From: Blastobasis lacticolella | Lineage: Eukaryota; Arthropoda; Insecta; Lepidoptera; Blastobasidae | Direction of reading: 5' to 3' | Length of the DNA: 64,000 bases | Assembly (NCBI GenBank): GCA_905147135.1 | Contig: LR990045.1 | Span: forward strand, 17,770,173-17,834,172 | In this document: positions 32,301 to 43,326 of the stretch, in pieces | Numbering within the stretch: the stretch's first letter is position 1 | Layout of the letters: every line of letters starts with the position of its first letter | Program-made: the position numbers and the translations under genes | The notes under the pieces: generated by a model | The model's database searches: none | Told to the model about the DNA's origin: nothing | Seen by the model: only the letters and a program-made list of their open reading frames with translations

Positions 32301-33332
32301 CGAGTATCCCGAGTAGTCGTGTTTTAGTTTGGACAAAATTACGAAATCTGGTGTCCTATTATTGAAACTGCTCGCCTCGGAATGAAAAATTTAATATTTT
32401 TATGCACAACGCTGATTATTCGCAATTCTGATCCGTTCGCTTTCGGTGTTGCCAATGTAATTTGAAAAATATTGAAATTTTCATCGAAAATAAATATTAT
32501 AAACAGTTTGGCCCTCTATATCAAAAAGTATTACCTAATTAAGTAATTGGTTGACTTGGATTGGAACGTCAATCTAGGGAATGTGGCAATTTCCTTCCAG
32601 TAGTAAATATGAGCCTCATCATATTAACATATTCCGTTAAGTAATTAGACTACGAAATACTATCCTTCCATAGTTGTGATAGGGAAAATCTTAAAAATTC
32701 ACAAACCACTCCTTACTTACAACGTGGGAGACGTTTTATTTTATTCAGAAGACGATAAATCTGGTTTCCTCCAATATTATTATAAAAGTCAATGTCGGCT
32801 CCGAACTTGGAATCAGATCGGAAAGTTGCTGTTGCAGTTTACAAACAAAAGTTATTGCCCGGAGTACCTATAATGTTTGAAAAGCAAGAAGAACAACAAC
32901 TCATGAGAACAAGAAAATAGAAATATTGTCTTTTACTAGAGTAGACAATGAGAATCAGCCACGAGTTTTGTTTAGTGACTTTTCCATTAGTACAGATGAA
33001 TGACTGTGAAATTTTCACGATATCTCTTTAACCAGAGAAGATATTTGGCATAGAACACTATAATTTTGGCAGATCTGATGACATCATTCGACACCCGGGT
33101 AAACCCGCACATTTTTCATTGCGCTTGACATTTCCTTCATACCCATATAACTTAGGCATTACAAATTGGACTTTGCAAGTTCTTTTACTGGGTTTCATTG
33201 CTATAAAAATGCGTTCAGATTTTACCAACAAACCTATAAAATTGTAATTTGTTGTCCTTGCAAGTATTTTCAACATCAGATACACGATTGTGACTAGTTA
33301 TCTTAAGTCCTATCTGTAAGTCAATGTACTAT
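32301..33332. other. Unassigned AT-rich stretch
   Basis: Frames of 65-75 codons only; no recognised gene or repeat. Confidence 0.5.
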
Positions 33333-33990
33333 AAGTCCGGCTTGCACCAAATTCTTAAACGCGTTTAAGAATAATGTTTAACGTTTTTTTGTATGAAGTT
33401 TTTTGTTAAAGTATCAACTTAGTGCCTTAATGCCACCAACTTAAACCTGGTGCAAGTCGTTCTTAGCCCTGCAATCTTAAAACGCAAAACTCCTAACAAA
33501 ACAGACAATTAAAATTGTCATTGATACTAACCTGGTGCGATTCTGCGACTGAATCTGAGCCCGTCTATAGTGCTTACGTATCACGGGCGCAAAATAAACA
33601 AATGCGCTGAATATAAGATACAATGGAGCGTTTACTGGGATCTCGTTAGTTAAACATGGCCGCAGGCGGTTTCAGGGCTGCCACCTGTCCGCCCGCCGTC
33701 GCCTGTCCGAAAGGACATAACGGACACGACATTTCGAAGCCTATTGTGACACGTTTTGTTATGGTATACCGGGGACGCGCTTTTTTATGGCGTATTGTAT
33801 ACTCGAATTAGATATCCGAGTTGAGAGTTAGAATTCAATTCGGTTATATTTATTTGTGAAATAATAAATTGTTATTTTAAGACTAAGAAATTGTTAACGC
33901 TATCAAGCTTATAAATAAAAAACATCACACAAAAAAACGTTAAACGTCATTCTTAAACGTGTTTAGGAATTTGGTGCATGCGGGGCTAAG
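33333..33990. mobile_element. MITE-4: ~660 bp element with long inverted ends, possibly composite
   Basis: The left end (GGCTTGCACCAAATTCTTAA, ACGCGTTTAAGAATAATG, TTTAACGTTTTTTT) is matched in reverse at the right end (AAAAAAACGTTAAACGTC, ATTCTTAAACGTGTTTAGG, AATTTGGTGCATGCGGGG), giving imperfect TIRs of ~55 bp. The left TIR contains the perfect 20 bp palindrome TTCTTAAACGCGTTTAAGAA. Internal TIR-like pieces (CCTGGTGCAAGTCG with TTCTTAGCCCTGC near 33450-33475; CCTGGTGCG near 33530) suggest a nested or rearranged second copy. It has no coding capacity. Confidence 0.8.
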
Positions 33991-34572
33991 AATAAGAACA
34001 TTGATTTCGTTAAGATCTTAAAACGTCAATGTCTTCAAATGCACAAATCTTAAAATGTGAAAACACCCTTACCTTATCCCTATGTACTCTTGGGAATACC
34101 TATAACAATAATGATGTATCATTAGTTATTAATTTGAAAACGAGCCTACGATTTTAAAACATCTAAAAATCAAAAACGATCTATCACCGTAGAAATTCCA
34201 GTCACGCGATCGTAGCTACCGCTCAGTGATCAGCTCACGCATAAGGCTGCACGGCCACAGCTGTGAATAAATCTCCAGTAATCCATTGGTAGCCCTGCGC
34301 CCCCACCCCCTCTAGCATCCGTCAGCGCCGCCCACGCAACCAAAAGGTGAAGGGCGAGCCATTGTAGCTGCTACCATTCAATGGGTTGCTCGCAGCATCC
34401 ATTCGTTCGCGAATAAAAGTTTTAAATGTCATAGTTTAAATCTGCGGCTGCGGTTCTATTTCTTTTCACATCAAATTATACTAGGTATTCGACTGGCATA
34501 TTAGGTTAAAATTATGGTTCTTTTGATAGTTAGTAATTGTCAGGTTTTTGTCATTTAGTATCGGTCATTGTA
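33991..34572. other. Unassigned stretch
   Basis: A GC-richer patch at about 34200-34345 has no frame of interest. No feature recognised. Confidence 0.45.
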
Positions 34573-34640
34573 GAGAACTCAGGGGAAGGCCTATATCCAG
34601 CGGTGGGCGTCTTTTGGCTGATATGATGATGATGATGATT
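34573..34640 (+). mobile_element. LINE 3' end with ATG tail (EAYIQ-type)
   Basis: The frame GKAYIQRWASFG followed by a stop, then TATGATGATGATG, matches the C-terminal ending I know from lepidopteran non-LTR elements (AYVQQW.S.G, stop at the tail). It is related to but distinct from the copies at 4271 and 60588. It is strongly 5' truncated, and no target duplication could be fixed. Confidence 0.75.
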
Positions 34641-34675
34641 TGCTATCACATAACAAAGTAACTGAGCAAAATAAA

Positions 34676-34928
34676 CATCATCATCATCATGTTACCGTTA
34701 ATGTCCCGGTTATTCTCTCGTGCACGAGGGCCCAGAGTCCGGCTAGACGATGATCCAGTATTTGGCACATCAGGTAAATACAATGGAACGACTGCCATCT
34801 GACCTCTGTGACCCTGCTACCAGGAAAACCTGACCAGATTGAATCATGGTTACACATTAAGTGGCCTGAATATGCAGGTTTCATAACGATGTTTTCTCTC
34901 ACCGTAACAGTATCGGTTAGTATTCACC
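34676..34928 (-). mobile_element. SINE-A, 5'-truncated, with CAT/ATG tail
   Basis: On the minus strand the body runs from ATACTGTTACGGTGAGAG through ATTCAGGCCACTTAATGTG, GGGCCCTCGTGCACGAGAG, AATAACCGGGACATTAACGG to an ATG-repeat tail at 34676-34690. The tRNA head is missing. The tail faces the tail of the LINE end 36 bp away, so the two ATG arrays form an inverted pair. Confidence 0.85.
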
Positions 34929-36181
34929 TAACTGTGATTTTAATTTCGTGTACGAAACTCGCAAAGAATATAAGGAGCAAAATAAACCTACAGAAGCGAT
35001 TGACGTCCTTACTGTAATTATAGCAAAATATCTGTTTAGATTTATCAAATACATCCGGAACACATGATAACCCGTACAGGGTAAGGGTTCACCAATAACA
35101 ATTTCCACGTAAGCGAGCATAAATTTTCGCTTCCCCTATAATAAGTTATTCCGTAGTAGGGGCACAGCGCACTATCAGGAAGTACGTTACTCGGTGACGC
35201 GCGAACGCCGGACCGCTCGCCGCTGAGTTATCGAACGGTCCGCGGTACGCGGTTCGCGGTACGGCGCTAATGTGATATGGGCGCGTTGTCAACGCAGTTT
35301 AATCCGCATTAAACCGGTTTTACACTGCCACCCGTGATTCGAAATGCACCAGAAAGACGATTAGCCCGCTCGTTGATAAGACCATTAACGGATTCGGTCT
35401 CGTGTAAGCTATGCCGGCGACGAGGTGGGACAATACGTGGAACTACGCTGTCGATTTGTAGTATTTGTAGCGACCCTTCGGTCATCGTATTGAATGTAGT
35501 AAGTGCATAGGCTATGTTGTAATTCATTTCCGAATTGATTATATTTTTGTCACGTAAGAAAGTATACTCTCATCTTTTACATCGGCCCGAGGAAAGGCAT
35601 ATACTGCTGGACAAAGGGCTGCACCACATATATACAGGTTTGCTTTAATTCAGGAATACGTTATGCACGTTTTTAGTACTAAAAATACCTATAGTACCGT
35701 TCTCGTATATTTCTCAAAACAACAGTGTTAAAACAAATCCTATTAAACGCACTAAGTATAATTATCGGGTTACAACCGTTACAAGCGATACACGGTAATC
35801 TTACCAGGATCCACAGCAGTACCAACGCGACAGTGATCCCAGCTCTCCGTCAGTACCGTCTACCGAGGCTCGAGGTTGTCACGCGTCCTATATCATCATT
35901 CATCACGCCACCGCCAGCCCTGTGATGTATGTAATAACTACTCACATACTTACACGGTATAAGCTACAACTGTATATGAGTAGATACTGAATATCTACTG
36001 GTCACTGATGTGTTATTGCGTGGTTTATTTCAAGTAGAAATACAACAGTTTGTAGGGATATGCATAGTGTAAATCTTGAGTTGAATATCTGTACAAGTTC
36101 AAGTTTGCATTAAAAACAAGTTCTAATAAAGACCGTATAGAATAAATTTTTCATAGCTATTTTAAGATCAGCCAGAGTCCT
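34929..36181. other. Unassigned stretch with CG-rich patch and one LINE scrap
   Basis: A CG-rich patch at 35165-35300 has repeated GCGGTACGCGG-like units. At about 35590-35630, GAGGAAAGGCATATACTGCTGG (shown in part) resembles the reverse of the GGCCTATGTCCAGCAGTGG block of ATG-tailed LINEs. No gene recognised. Confidence 0.45.
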
Positions 36182-36268
36182 TGTCAAGACTAATCAAACG
36201 AGCCCAAGCTTGATGGATTTATTATTTATGGTTTAAGAATGCCTACAGCCATCTTTCGTCTTTATCCA
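36182..36268 (+). repeat. Rep-CAAG 5' fragment
   Basis: TGTCAAGACTAATCAAACGAG with GCCCAAGCTTGATGG and CCATCTTTCGTCTTTATCC aligns with the first 80 bp of the copy at 9882. The remainder of the family is absent. Confidence 0.7.
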
Positions 36269-36874
36269 AATCCTCTTCTCTCCGCTCTGCTCATCTCCTC
36301 TATGGTGGAGTTTGAGCCTAAATGTGGGTAAAAGATATTTACCTAACTCTGTGTATAATTAACTGGTTTGCCAAAAAAATACAGGATTTAATAACTTTTC
36401 ATTAAGTTGGCTTTTCCTCGTCTGGGAGTCCGTTACTTTGTAGTCTAGTTTTCCAGCTAATGCGATTATGACTTTGTTTAATCCGCAATTTAAACTACAA
36501 TTTACTAAATTAAAACTCATCTTACAAAGGCCCGTTGCAATATGCTTTGATTGCAAAAACATCTGCGTATTTGTGCGAGCGGCACAAAGCGTGCAGCCTG
36601 CGCCATAACTCATACTTTGCAATTACACCCTACCTAGAAAGTAATACGATATATTAACATACATATAGATAAATTATGATCACATAATTTAAAGTCTACG
36701 AGAATCTTGATAATCCTCATTAATTGTAAACTGCTATTTTAAGTAGGTATTATTAATTGCACACATCGTGAGTAGGTGCCATCTCATAATTTATATTGGC
36801 AACTAGCGACTCGACCCGAGATGATACGAGTATTCTCGGGGTTTCTCTAAGTACCTATTGCGTGTATCATTAAT
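36269..36874. other. Unassigned stretch
   Basis: An 87-codon minus-strand frame (36359-36622) is unrecognised; otherwise AT-rich. Confidence 0.45.
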
Positions 36875-37016
36875 ATAAACCTTCTAAAAGGAATTCTTTA
36901 AATAATAGGGAAAACCGCATCAAAATCCGTTGCGTGGTTCAGGAGTCATCGTTTTATTTAGAGGGACAGATAGACATACAGACGCGGAAGGCGACTTTAT
37001 TTTATACTCTGTAAGT
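36875..37016 (+). repeat. Rep-CG-like 3' portion
   Basis: ATATAAACCTTCTAAAAGG, CATCAAAATCCGTTGCGTGG and the tail ACAGACGCGGAAGGCGACTT place this in or near Rep-CG. The head is too diverged to recognise, so it may be a related subfamily. Confidence 0.6.
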
Positions 37017-37048
37017 AAGGATTATACCAACACATATTTAATATAGAA

Positions 37049-37136
37049 ACAGGGAAAACACAGTGACGAAACCTACACATTCAGGCACTGAATGTTTACA
37101 CATTAATCATTACATTAATGTAACCATAATCCAATA
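37049..37136 (+). mobile_element. SINE-A middle fragment
   Basis: AGGGAAAACACAGTGACGAA, ACCTACACATTCAGGC and TGTAACCATAATCCAA correspond to the central SINE-A body. About 25 bp containing a repeated ACATTAAT is inserted between ACTGAATGT and TAACCATAATCC. Both SINE ends are missing. Confidence 0.7.
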
Positions 37137-37445
37137 TAATTATTTTAAATAGTATTTTGTTACTGCCGATGAGTGTGCTCTGTGGGGTGGGAACCGCGGC
37201 TTTGACAGTAGACAGGCCTAGCATTTGCCTCTTTACTGACAGAAAAACGTGTCCCTGGGTTTTAGAAGTGGCCAACGCATTGATGATTGATAGCCTTAGT
37301 GTTGGTAAAGTCCACAGGTTACGATTATCAGTTTGCATCAGATGGTCCGCTTGTCATGTCATAGTCAAGGCGGACCCAGGGCCTTCGTGCGCGAAAACAC
37401 AACCGGGACATGATTTATCAGGTGGTCCGCTTGCCTTTTGTCTAC
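37137..37445 (-). repeat. CCTGATGGTAAGC family in reverse, carrying a SINE insertion
   Basis: AAATAGTATTTTGTTACTGCC, GTGGGGTGGGAACCGCGGC, CAACGCATTGATG and CATCAGATGGTCCGCTTG align with 1809-2030. Near the end it is interrupted by a short SINE-A tail (37356-37416) with target duplications. A 106-codon frame crossing it is not a gene. Confidence 0.8.
37356..37416 (+). mobile_element. 61 bp SINE-A tail with 19 bp target duplications
   Basis: The insert holds ATAGTCAAGGCGGACCCAGG, GCCTTCGTGCGCGAAAACAC and AACCGGGACATG. It is flanked by ATCAGATGGTCCGCTTGTC (37337-37355) and ATCAGGTGGTCCGCTTGCC (37417-37435), which agree at 17 of 19 positions. It is an extreme 5' truncation. Confidence 0.85.
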
Positions 37446-39144
37446 CAATTAACATAAAAACATATCTGTTCAATTAATAAGTATAATGTGTGTAATTCAG
37501 AACGTTTAAGCACTGCATGTTGACAAGGACAGTCTACTTAAAAGTAGGTAGGTATAAAGGGTCATCGCACCACTCGCCACCGACATCTTCACCCCTTGGA
37601 GCCAAATAGGTCGCGAACTGTGCGGTTCCAATGGAACTTTCCATGCACACTAAGGTTGTGAAATGAACTACCTGGGTACCGATTCTAGTGTGCAATGCAG
37701 TTGTTATTATGTTGCAATGTAACTGTGATGTTACTATAACTACGTCAAGGTATCGAGTTAGTCCCAGCATCATCCCAGTTAAATTGCAGTTAAATCATTG
37801 TTCGACCTTTGACACGTTTTCGTTGACAGCATTAAAGGCAGTTTGACAACTAAGAAAGATGCAACTTAGTTATTTATTTATTGAAGTACCAACAGCCATA
37901 TAAAACCATAATGCAACTTATGTACCAGAAAACGAATTGTGGAAAAGTTCGAACTCATGAAAGTTGCAATACAACATCTGTCCTTTAAATAACAATAACA
38001 CGTTTGACATGCGGTGCAATTGTAATGTTACTGCAACTGAGACGATTTCCGTACCAGAATCAAAGCCCTGGAGAGGAACCATCGGGCAGGCCGCAAGCTT
38101 GTTTGCCACCTTAGTGGTACAAAAAACTTATGTTACGTCTATAGGTATGTCTTTTGCTATAGCACACAGATTTCAATACGTTTAATTAAATTATCGATGT
38201 TAAAACTTGTTACAATAGGAACTTAAATAAAATCTTACTAAAAGTTTGGTTCTACAAATACTCATTTCAAATATAGATAAATTAGTAACTACCTATAATT
38301 TGGGCGTAAATTCTGTTAACAGATATTTAGAATTAAATATTATGGCCGGTCGATTGTGTTCTTCCAAATGGAGATTGTAAACCGTTTGAAGAATTTAATT
38401 GAAATCAGCAATATCCTTTTAAAGCTAAATTACGGATTTTTGACCCATAAACAAATTGTTTGCGCTCCAAACCAATTTGTGACTGACGATTACCTAGCCA
38501 AATTGTTTTAAAGGCGTTGGCTTCTTCTTCGTACACAAATTATGTTTTGCATTACATTCTTTAAACAAAAACAATTTAATCAGTTTATATTTAGTGAGTT
38601 TCTTTGACTTATTGAATGCGCTAATGCAATCTGTAAATAGGTATAATGAAACTGTGAAAGGTCAAATTCAGTACATATTGATCTAAAGATATTTAAAAAA
38701 AATTATTGGAGGGTACTCTAAAGGACACTGAAGCAAAAACTGTTATATTTTTCATTTCGTGTATCTTAGCCGCGCATCATATCGAAACTACTGAATGAAT
38801 TCAAATAAAACTTGATATGATTTTAGTTCATACTACGAGGATACATTGAATACTTTTTATCCCGAAATTCATCACGGATCCCTACTTTAAATACAATCAT
38901 GAACAGATTGAAATCGATCATACCTTATGAATAAGCGTTACAAACTAAATTACCAAATGTGTACTAAACTATTTGACTAATCTAACTAGCTATTAAGCTA
39001 ATGGCAATTACGCAATTTAGTAACTACAGTAGTTCCGTGCTAGATATCTGTAACTTATTAACCACCAAACAACCAATCAATTAGTAAACTGCTGGCACAA
39101 GGAAAAGTATTGTGATATGATAAAAAAGATAAGAAAATTATCAA
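37446..39144. other. Unassigned stretch with repeat scraps
   Basis: At about 37590-37680, ACACTAAGGTTGTGAAATG is the reverse of the CATTCCACAACCTT block at 23595 and 42898. At 38087-38110, GGCCGCAAGCTTGTTTGCCACC (shown in part) is the reverse of the start at 8181. Together these are probably a broken reverse copy of that repeat. TTATTTATTTATTG at 37868 may be a minus-strand retroelement tail. No gene recognised. Confidence 0.5.
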
Positions 39145-39452
39145 GGTTGTGCTCTCGCGCACTAGGCCCCGGGGTCCGCCTTGACCATGATTAGGCACAT
39201 CAGGTAATTACAGTGGAGCGACTGCCACCTGACCTCCGTGACCCTGCTACCAGGGGAACCTGACCAGATTGGAATATGGTTACACATCCAGTCGCCTGAA
39301 TATGCAGGTTTCATCACGATGTTTTCCCTCGTCGTCGGCACCGATTAGAATTCAGCTAATTTACGTGACTCAGAAAAGAGTCTTTGATACATGGCCGCAG
39401 TGGGATTCGAAGCCGATACCTCTTTCTTACGAGTCGGATACCTTAACCAGTC
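39145..39452 (-). mobile_element. SINE-A, nearly full-length, minus strand
   Basis: The tail block (GGCGGACCCCGGGGCC, TAGTGCGCGAGAGCACAACC) is at the low end and the head at the high end: a B-box region GGTATCGGCTTCGAATCCC, then GACTCGTAAGAAAG and GGTTAAGGTATCC read on the minus strand. The first ~20 bp of the head is lost. Frames of 62 and 68 codons over it are not genes. Confidence 0.85.
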
Positions 39453-40002
39453 TTTGAACGACCGGTTCAAAAATAACCAGCAACATATATGGGACTATTT
39501 AGCCGACCAACCAGCGTGGTTATCAGGTGGACTGGACAGCGTGATGGGTCGGTTAGTATTTTCTTTTCGTCAACGTGTGTTCACACACGGAGCATAAGAT
39601 TACAATATACAACTGTAAAAATAAAAATGAATCTTCTTAGCTAATGATGATTCGTCAGAAATCACTATATGTCTAAGTGAGAATGGTCTTACGACTGTAC
39701 GGTATCTCCTCTCGAGTCAATACTGACGTCGTCGGTCACGCCGCAACCACGTGCCGGAGACATTATTTATTTATAATCTGTCTCTCTATTATGTACTTAT
39801 AATGCATTATTTATGGGCGGACCTTTTGTTTATGCTGCGGCGGTTTATGACCACTTCGGCGATGGAATAATACCAACTTGTTGCACACGCACAGTTCAAG
39901 CTCGCAAGTGAGGCGAACTTTGTGCTTGGGATTCGCATGACTGGACAGTTTTAATGTTCGTTAAAAATATGTACTCCATTCATTGGCTGTTGGATTCTGA
40001 AG
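39453..40002. other. Unassigned stretch
   Basis: No feature recognised. Confidence 0.45.
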
Positions 40003-40115
40003 TTATTTATTTATTTATTTATTTATACTTCATGCAAAAACAGTACATTGGCGGACTTAAAGCTAAAATAGCATTATCTACCAGTCTACCAGGAGAGATA
40101 ACAGTTGACAAAAAG
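40003..40115 (-). mobile_element. Minus-strand LINE-type 3' end with TAAA tail (TGGCGGACTTAAAGC type)
   Basis: A TTTA array (40003-40025) is followed by ACTTCATGCAAAAACAG, TACATTGGCGGACTTAAAGC and ATAGCATTATCTACCAGTC. I know this block order from lepidopteran retroelement 3' ends oriented toward the TAAA tail on the minus strand. It is a different family from 9038 and 40288. An 81-codon frame across it is not a gene. Confidence 0.65.
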
Positions 40116-40287
40116 GTATGCGGTGCAGGAAGATTACTTACAAGTAAAGAAGTTATGTATTTCCTATTTACCTACCTGAAAACTACAAAGCGCATTTGAG
40201 AGAAATAAGTTTCCAGAAGCAGACACCATACACGTTTTTTACACTATTGACTTCGACAGAGGCAACAAAATACTGAGGTATCGAAAT

Positions 40288-40372
40288 ATTTATTTATTTA
40301 TTTATTAGTTCATTTCACAGTTTAACAGCAGTTAATTACATGTAAAATATAAGTACATTATGGTTGAAATAT
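40288..40372 (-). mobile_element. LINE-TAAA 3' end, copy 2
   Basis: On the minus strand, TTTCAACCATAATGTACTTA, ATTTTACATGTAATTAACTG and GTGAAATGAACTAAT precede a TAAA tail, matching 9038-9120 over ~80 bp. The upstream sequence is unrelated in the two copies. Confidence 0.75.
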
Positions 40373-40536
40373 ATAGAGGATTATGGCGGAACCAGATTGG
40401 GATTGTAGCCTGAAAGAAGAACAATTTAATTTTAAGAAATTCTAACTAAATTACCTCCAATAAATACCTTTATCGCCTTCAAATCACTCGTTTTATACCT
40501 ATACCTAATTGACAAATCATTACGTATATTGATGTA

Positions 40537-40657
40537 CAGTGTCACCAACAAATCTATTCAGTGGACGACCGCGCTAGTGAGGTTAGTTGATGAACGTTTT
40601 ATAAACGTCGCCGATAGTTCTGATTTTGCCTACTGAACAAATAAGTTGGTGGCACTG
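40537..40657. mobile_element. MITE-5: 121 bp TA-flanked element
   Basis: The left end CAGTGTCACCAAC...TATTCAGTGG is inverted at the right end, which reads on the other strand CAGTGCCACCAAC...TGTTCAGTAGG. TA flanks both ends (40535-40536 and 40658-40659). A CAGTG start with a TA target is the pattern of Tc1/mariner-type non-autonomous elements. The core contains an AACGTTTTATAAACGT palindrome-like stretch. It has no coding capacity. Confidence 0.85.
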
Positions 40658-41371
40658 TACCTACAAGAGGCGCGCACACCCAAGACAACAAGAGTCAATT
40701 AGGTTCGCGCGCGCACCTCGCGGCGCCTCGCGGTTCAACACCCGCCGCGATCGGATTTTAATAAAGCTATTTATATTAGGGAATTCGAACACTATTACTA
40801 TTGAGCATCTGCGGCTATTAGCCATCCATTGGTTGCTTTTGTTGACGTCTTTTGTCTTGAGTCTCCAGGCAGAAGGTAATCTTCTCAGTGTCTATTAACA
40901 AGCACACTATTAGCTTTGATACGATTTGATACGATTCAATATTTCGAGCTTAAAATCATGTTTGTATGTTTTAAAAATCACGTCGATAAGGTTAAACAGA
41001 CAAAGTAAAATTTTTCCGTAGAAGATAAATTATTACTACCTGTTAAAATTATTACATTAGGCAAATAGTAAGACGACCTGAGGATCTTGATGAGTTTCCA
41101 TTTCTGTTCAGGCAGGATCCGAATGTTTGTGTGTATGCTTGTCCTTGTCTTTGTATGGCACCCACGCAAGACACAGGCAGTGCTAGTGTGGGACACTGGC
41201 ACCCACTACACATGCAGTTTAGGGTACTATGAGTATGGAACGTTATTTATTGCAAGCGCACTGAAAATATGCCAAAACGGAAACGTCCGACTATTATCAC
41301 TGTAATTTATATTTGGCAAATTAATGACAGGCGTAGATGGAAACTTTACAGCGTAAAGTTTTTAAAATAGG
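40658..41371. other. Unassigned stretch
   Basis: A CG-rich patch at 40670-40755 and a short inverted pair AAACTTTAC/GTAAAGTTT at 41341-41361 are the only points of note. Confidence 0.45.
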
Positions 41372-41440
41372 GATTTTTTTAATTATTGAACTAGCCAGGC
41401 ATTTGACCGCCTCCTCACCTGGTGGCTGGTCTTTTTTCTC
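41372..41440 (-). mobile_element. Minus-strand 3' end of the LINE seen at 10042
   Basis: Read on the minus strand, CAGGTGAGGAGGCGGTCAAA and TGCCTGGCT match the 3' UTR at 10319-10345 (CAGGTGAGATGGCGGTCAAA, TGCCTGTCT). An A-rich stretch follows, consistent with a short poly(A)-type tail. Only the last ~70 bp are present. Confidence 0.65.
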
Positions 41441-41587
41441 AATTTCCATTACAGTGCATATCCACTTCTACGTGTATTTATAATGTTTGTTAATATTTAA
41501 CACAATTATCGTGTATTTAATAGTTCCTGTCTAGCGATTTTTCAACAAAAAATTTACGGGGGCATGTGCCTGCATATTTTTCATCTT

Positions 41588-41776
41588 CTAACAAGTGGCC
41601 CCGGCGCGACTTCTTCCGCGTACACCTTTAACCTTTTTATCGTACTTATAAACCTTCGTCTAGACCCACTCTATCTATTGTTAAAAAACGCGTTAAAATC
41701 TGTTGCGTAGTTTAATAGAGCTAAGCGTACATAGATACGTAGGGACAGACGGCGGGAAGCGACTTTGGTATACCTA
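41588..41776 (+). repeat. Rep-CG copy, best preserved
   Basis: GTGGCCCCGGCGCGACTTC, TTCCGCGTACACCTTTAACC, CTTATAAACCTTCGTC, CACTCTATCTATTG, TTAAAATCTGTTGCGTAG, AGCTAAGCGTACATAG, GGGACAGACGGCGGGAAGCG, ACTTTG. The core of both ends holds GCGACTT in direct, not inverted, orientation. Confidence 0.8.
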
Positions 41777-42807
41777 TCATCCTCGACAAACACACATAGG
41801 TACAGTACACCCAATTACTCCTCGTCGGATATGATTTCATTACTTTCGGGAAACCCCATCGCCGGAATCAATACAACAATGCATTACAAACATGAAGAGC
41901 CTAATAAGATCCGTGATCGATTTTCACGTAATCCTTATTGTGTTCCCTGGTACTGGACAAAGGCCTTTTCGTAGTCGCGTGCAATTTCCGGCCAATTTTC
42001 TTGGTAGGCATCAAAATCGTCACGCCATATTTTTCAACACCATCGACGGCCGATAGTTTAAGCTCTTCTACAGAATTGCTATAAGAACTGAGCGCAATTT
42101 ATATATGATACATGTAGAACTTTGGATTGGAAATGAATACTGAGGGTAGGGCAATAGAAGGGAGGGCGGGGTGACTATGATCGTGATCAAAGGGCCGTCC
42201 TCTGTTATTTCAATGAATGTCCCAAACCTTTTGTCATGACTCATACAGTTTGTTCTATAAATTGTTAATGACATTGAACAAGTAATAGGTTTTGTAAATA
42301 TTTACAGCAACACACTTTTTTCGTTTCTGTTAAACATAGTACAGTAATACGAAATCGTTGCAGCAAATTTTCAAATTATTGGAGACAGCTCCCTTGGTGA
42401 CCTTGGTTAGACCCTTTTCATTTAAACACACGCTTTTTCCATAAAATCGGCGTGTCGTGACCGTGCCGTGAGCGTGACATAGGCGTGACATGCTCCTGGC
42501 GCTGTTACTCTAATAATCTAATCCATAGCGGGTTTTGTATGTGGCACGCGCGACGGAATGTCTGATAGGTCAGCAATGCAACTCTCTACAAATCATCTCA
42601 ACACATTGCACACCCTAACGTTGGGCTTCGATTTTGCGTCACATATTTATAGTTACTATTATTAAAAAGGGTTGAACCCTTAATTTACCTACAGACTACC
42701 TACACACTGATCAGGCTAGGTTGTGTCATTAAGGGCTATTTTTATATGCAACTGAACGCATAAGCACGGGCAACTGGAGTCAAACAAGCCGGCCCGAACA
42801 TAAACAG
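41777..42807. other. Unassigned stretch
   Basis: A short passage at 42455-42495 repeats CGTGAC/CGTGCC units. No gene recognised. Confidence 0.5.
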
Positions 42808-43010
42808 TTACCTCAGCCTATCTATATGGATGTTTGCAATACCTTTAGATCCCTTTTTTTAAGTAAGTACTCTCCAGGGGAACACATCTCAAGAGAGCTC
42901 ATTCCACAACCTTCGTGTGCTTGGGAGACCAATTTGGGCGACACCTTAGTGTGAGGATGAACAGCCTGTCGACGGTAAAAAGAATCAAGAACACTTAGAG
43001 ACACTCACAG
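42808..43010 (+). repeat. CCTGATGGTAAGC family, distal fragment
   Basis: CAGTTACCTCAGCCTATC, GGATGTTTGCAATACC and, after ~45 bp, GAGAGCTCATTCCACAACC align with 23385-23616. The start of the family is deleted. Confidence 0.65.
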
Positions 43011-43326
43011 TAATAGGTACCCTGGTATTATCGACACTACTGTAATAAGCTATAATATATTCACAACCTATTACCGACACGTAGACAGAACCCCCAGAAT
43101 TAACTCAAACAGCATTAACCTCCACTTCAAAGTACTGTTTGTCCAAAGCAACAGGCCATTGAAAGGTATTTTTACGACACAAACAGTTACCCCGCCCCAA
43201 CAATAAACACGGAATTGGCAGGCGATATATGAAATGCGTTATGCACTATTATTTTCCACGCCGACAGTCCTCGGACAGAACTAGTTCACGGTTCACAGTC
43301 CGGTGGGCAACACCCAGCGCCCATCA
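43011..43326. other. Unassigned stretch
   Basis: No feature recognised; frame 43229-43459 overlaps the next element and is not a gene. Confidence 0.45.

Noticed and set aside
41087..41305. Small secreted protein (hydrophobic start)
   Set aside because: Only 72 codons, no conserved family, no transcript context; the hydrophobic stretch is explained by T-rich DNA.
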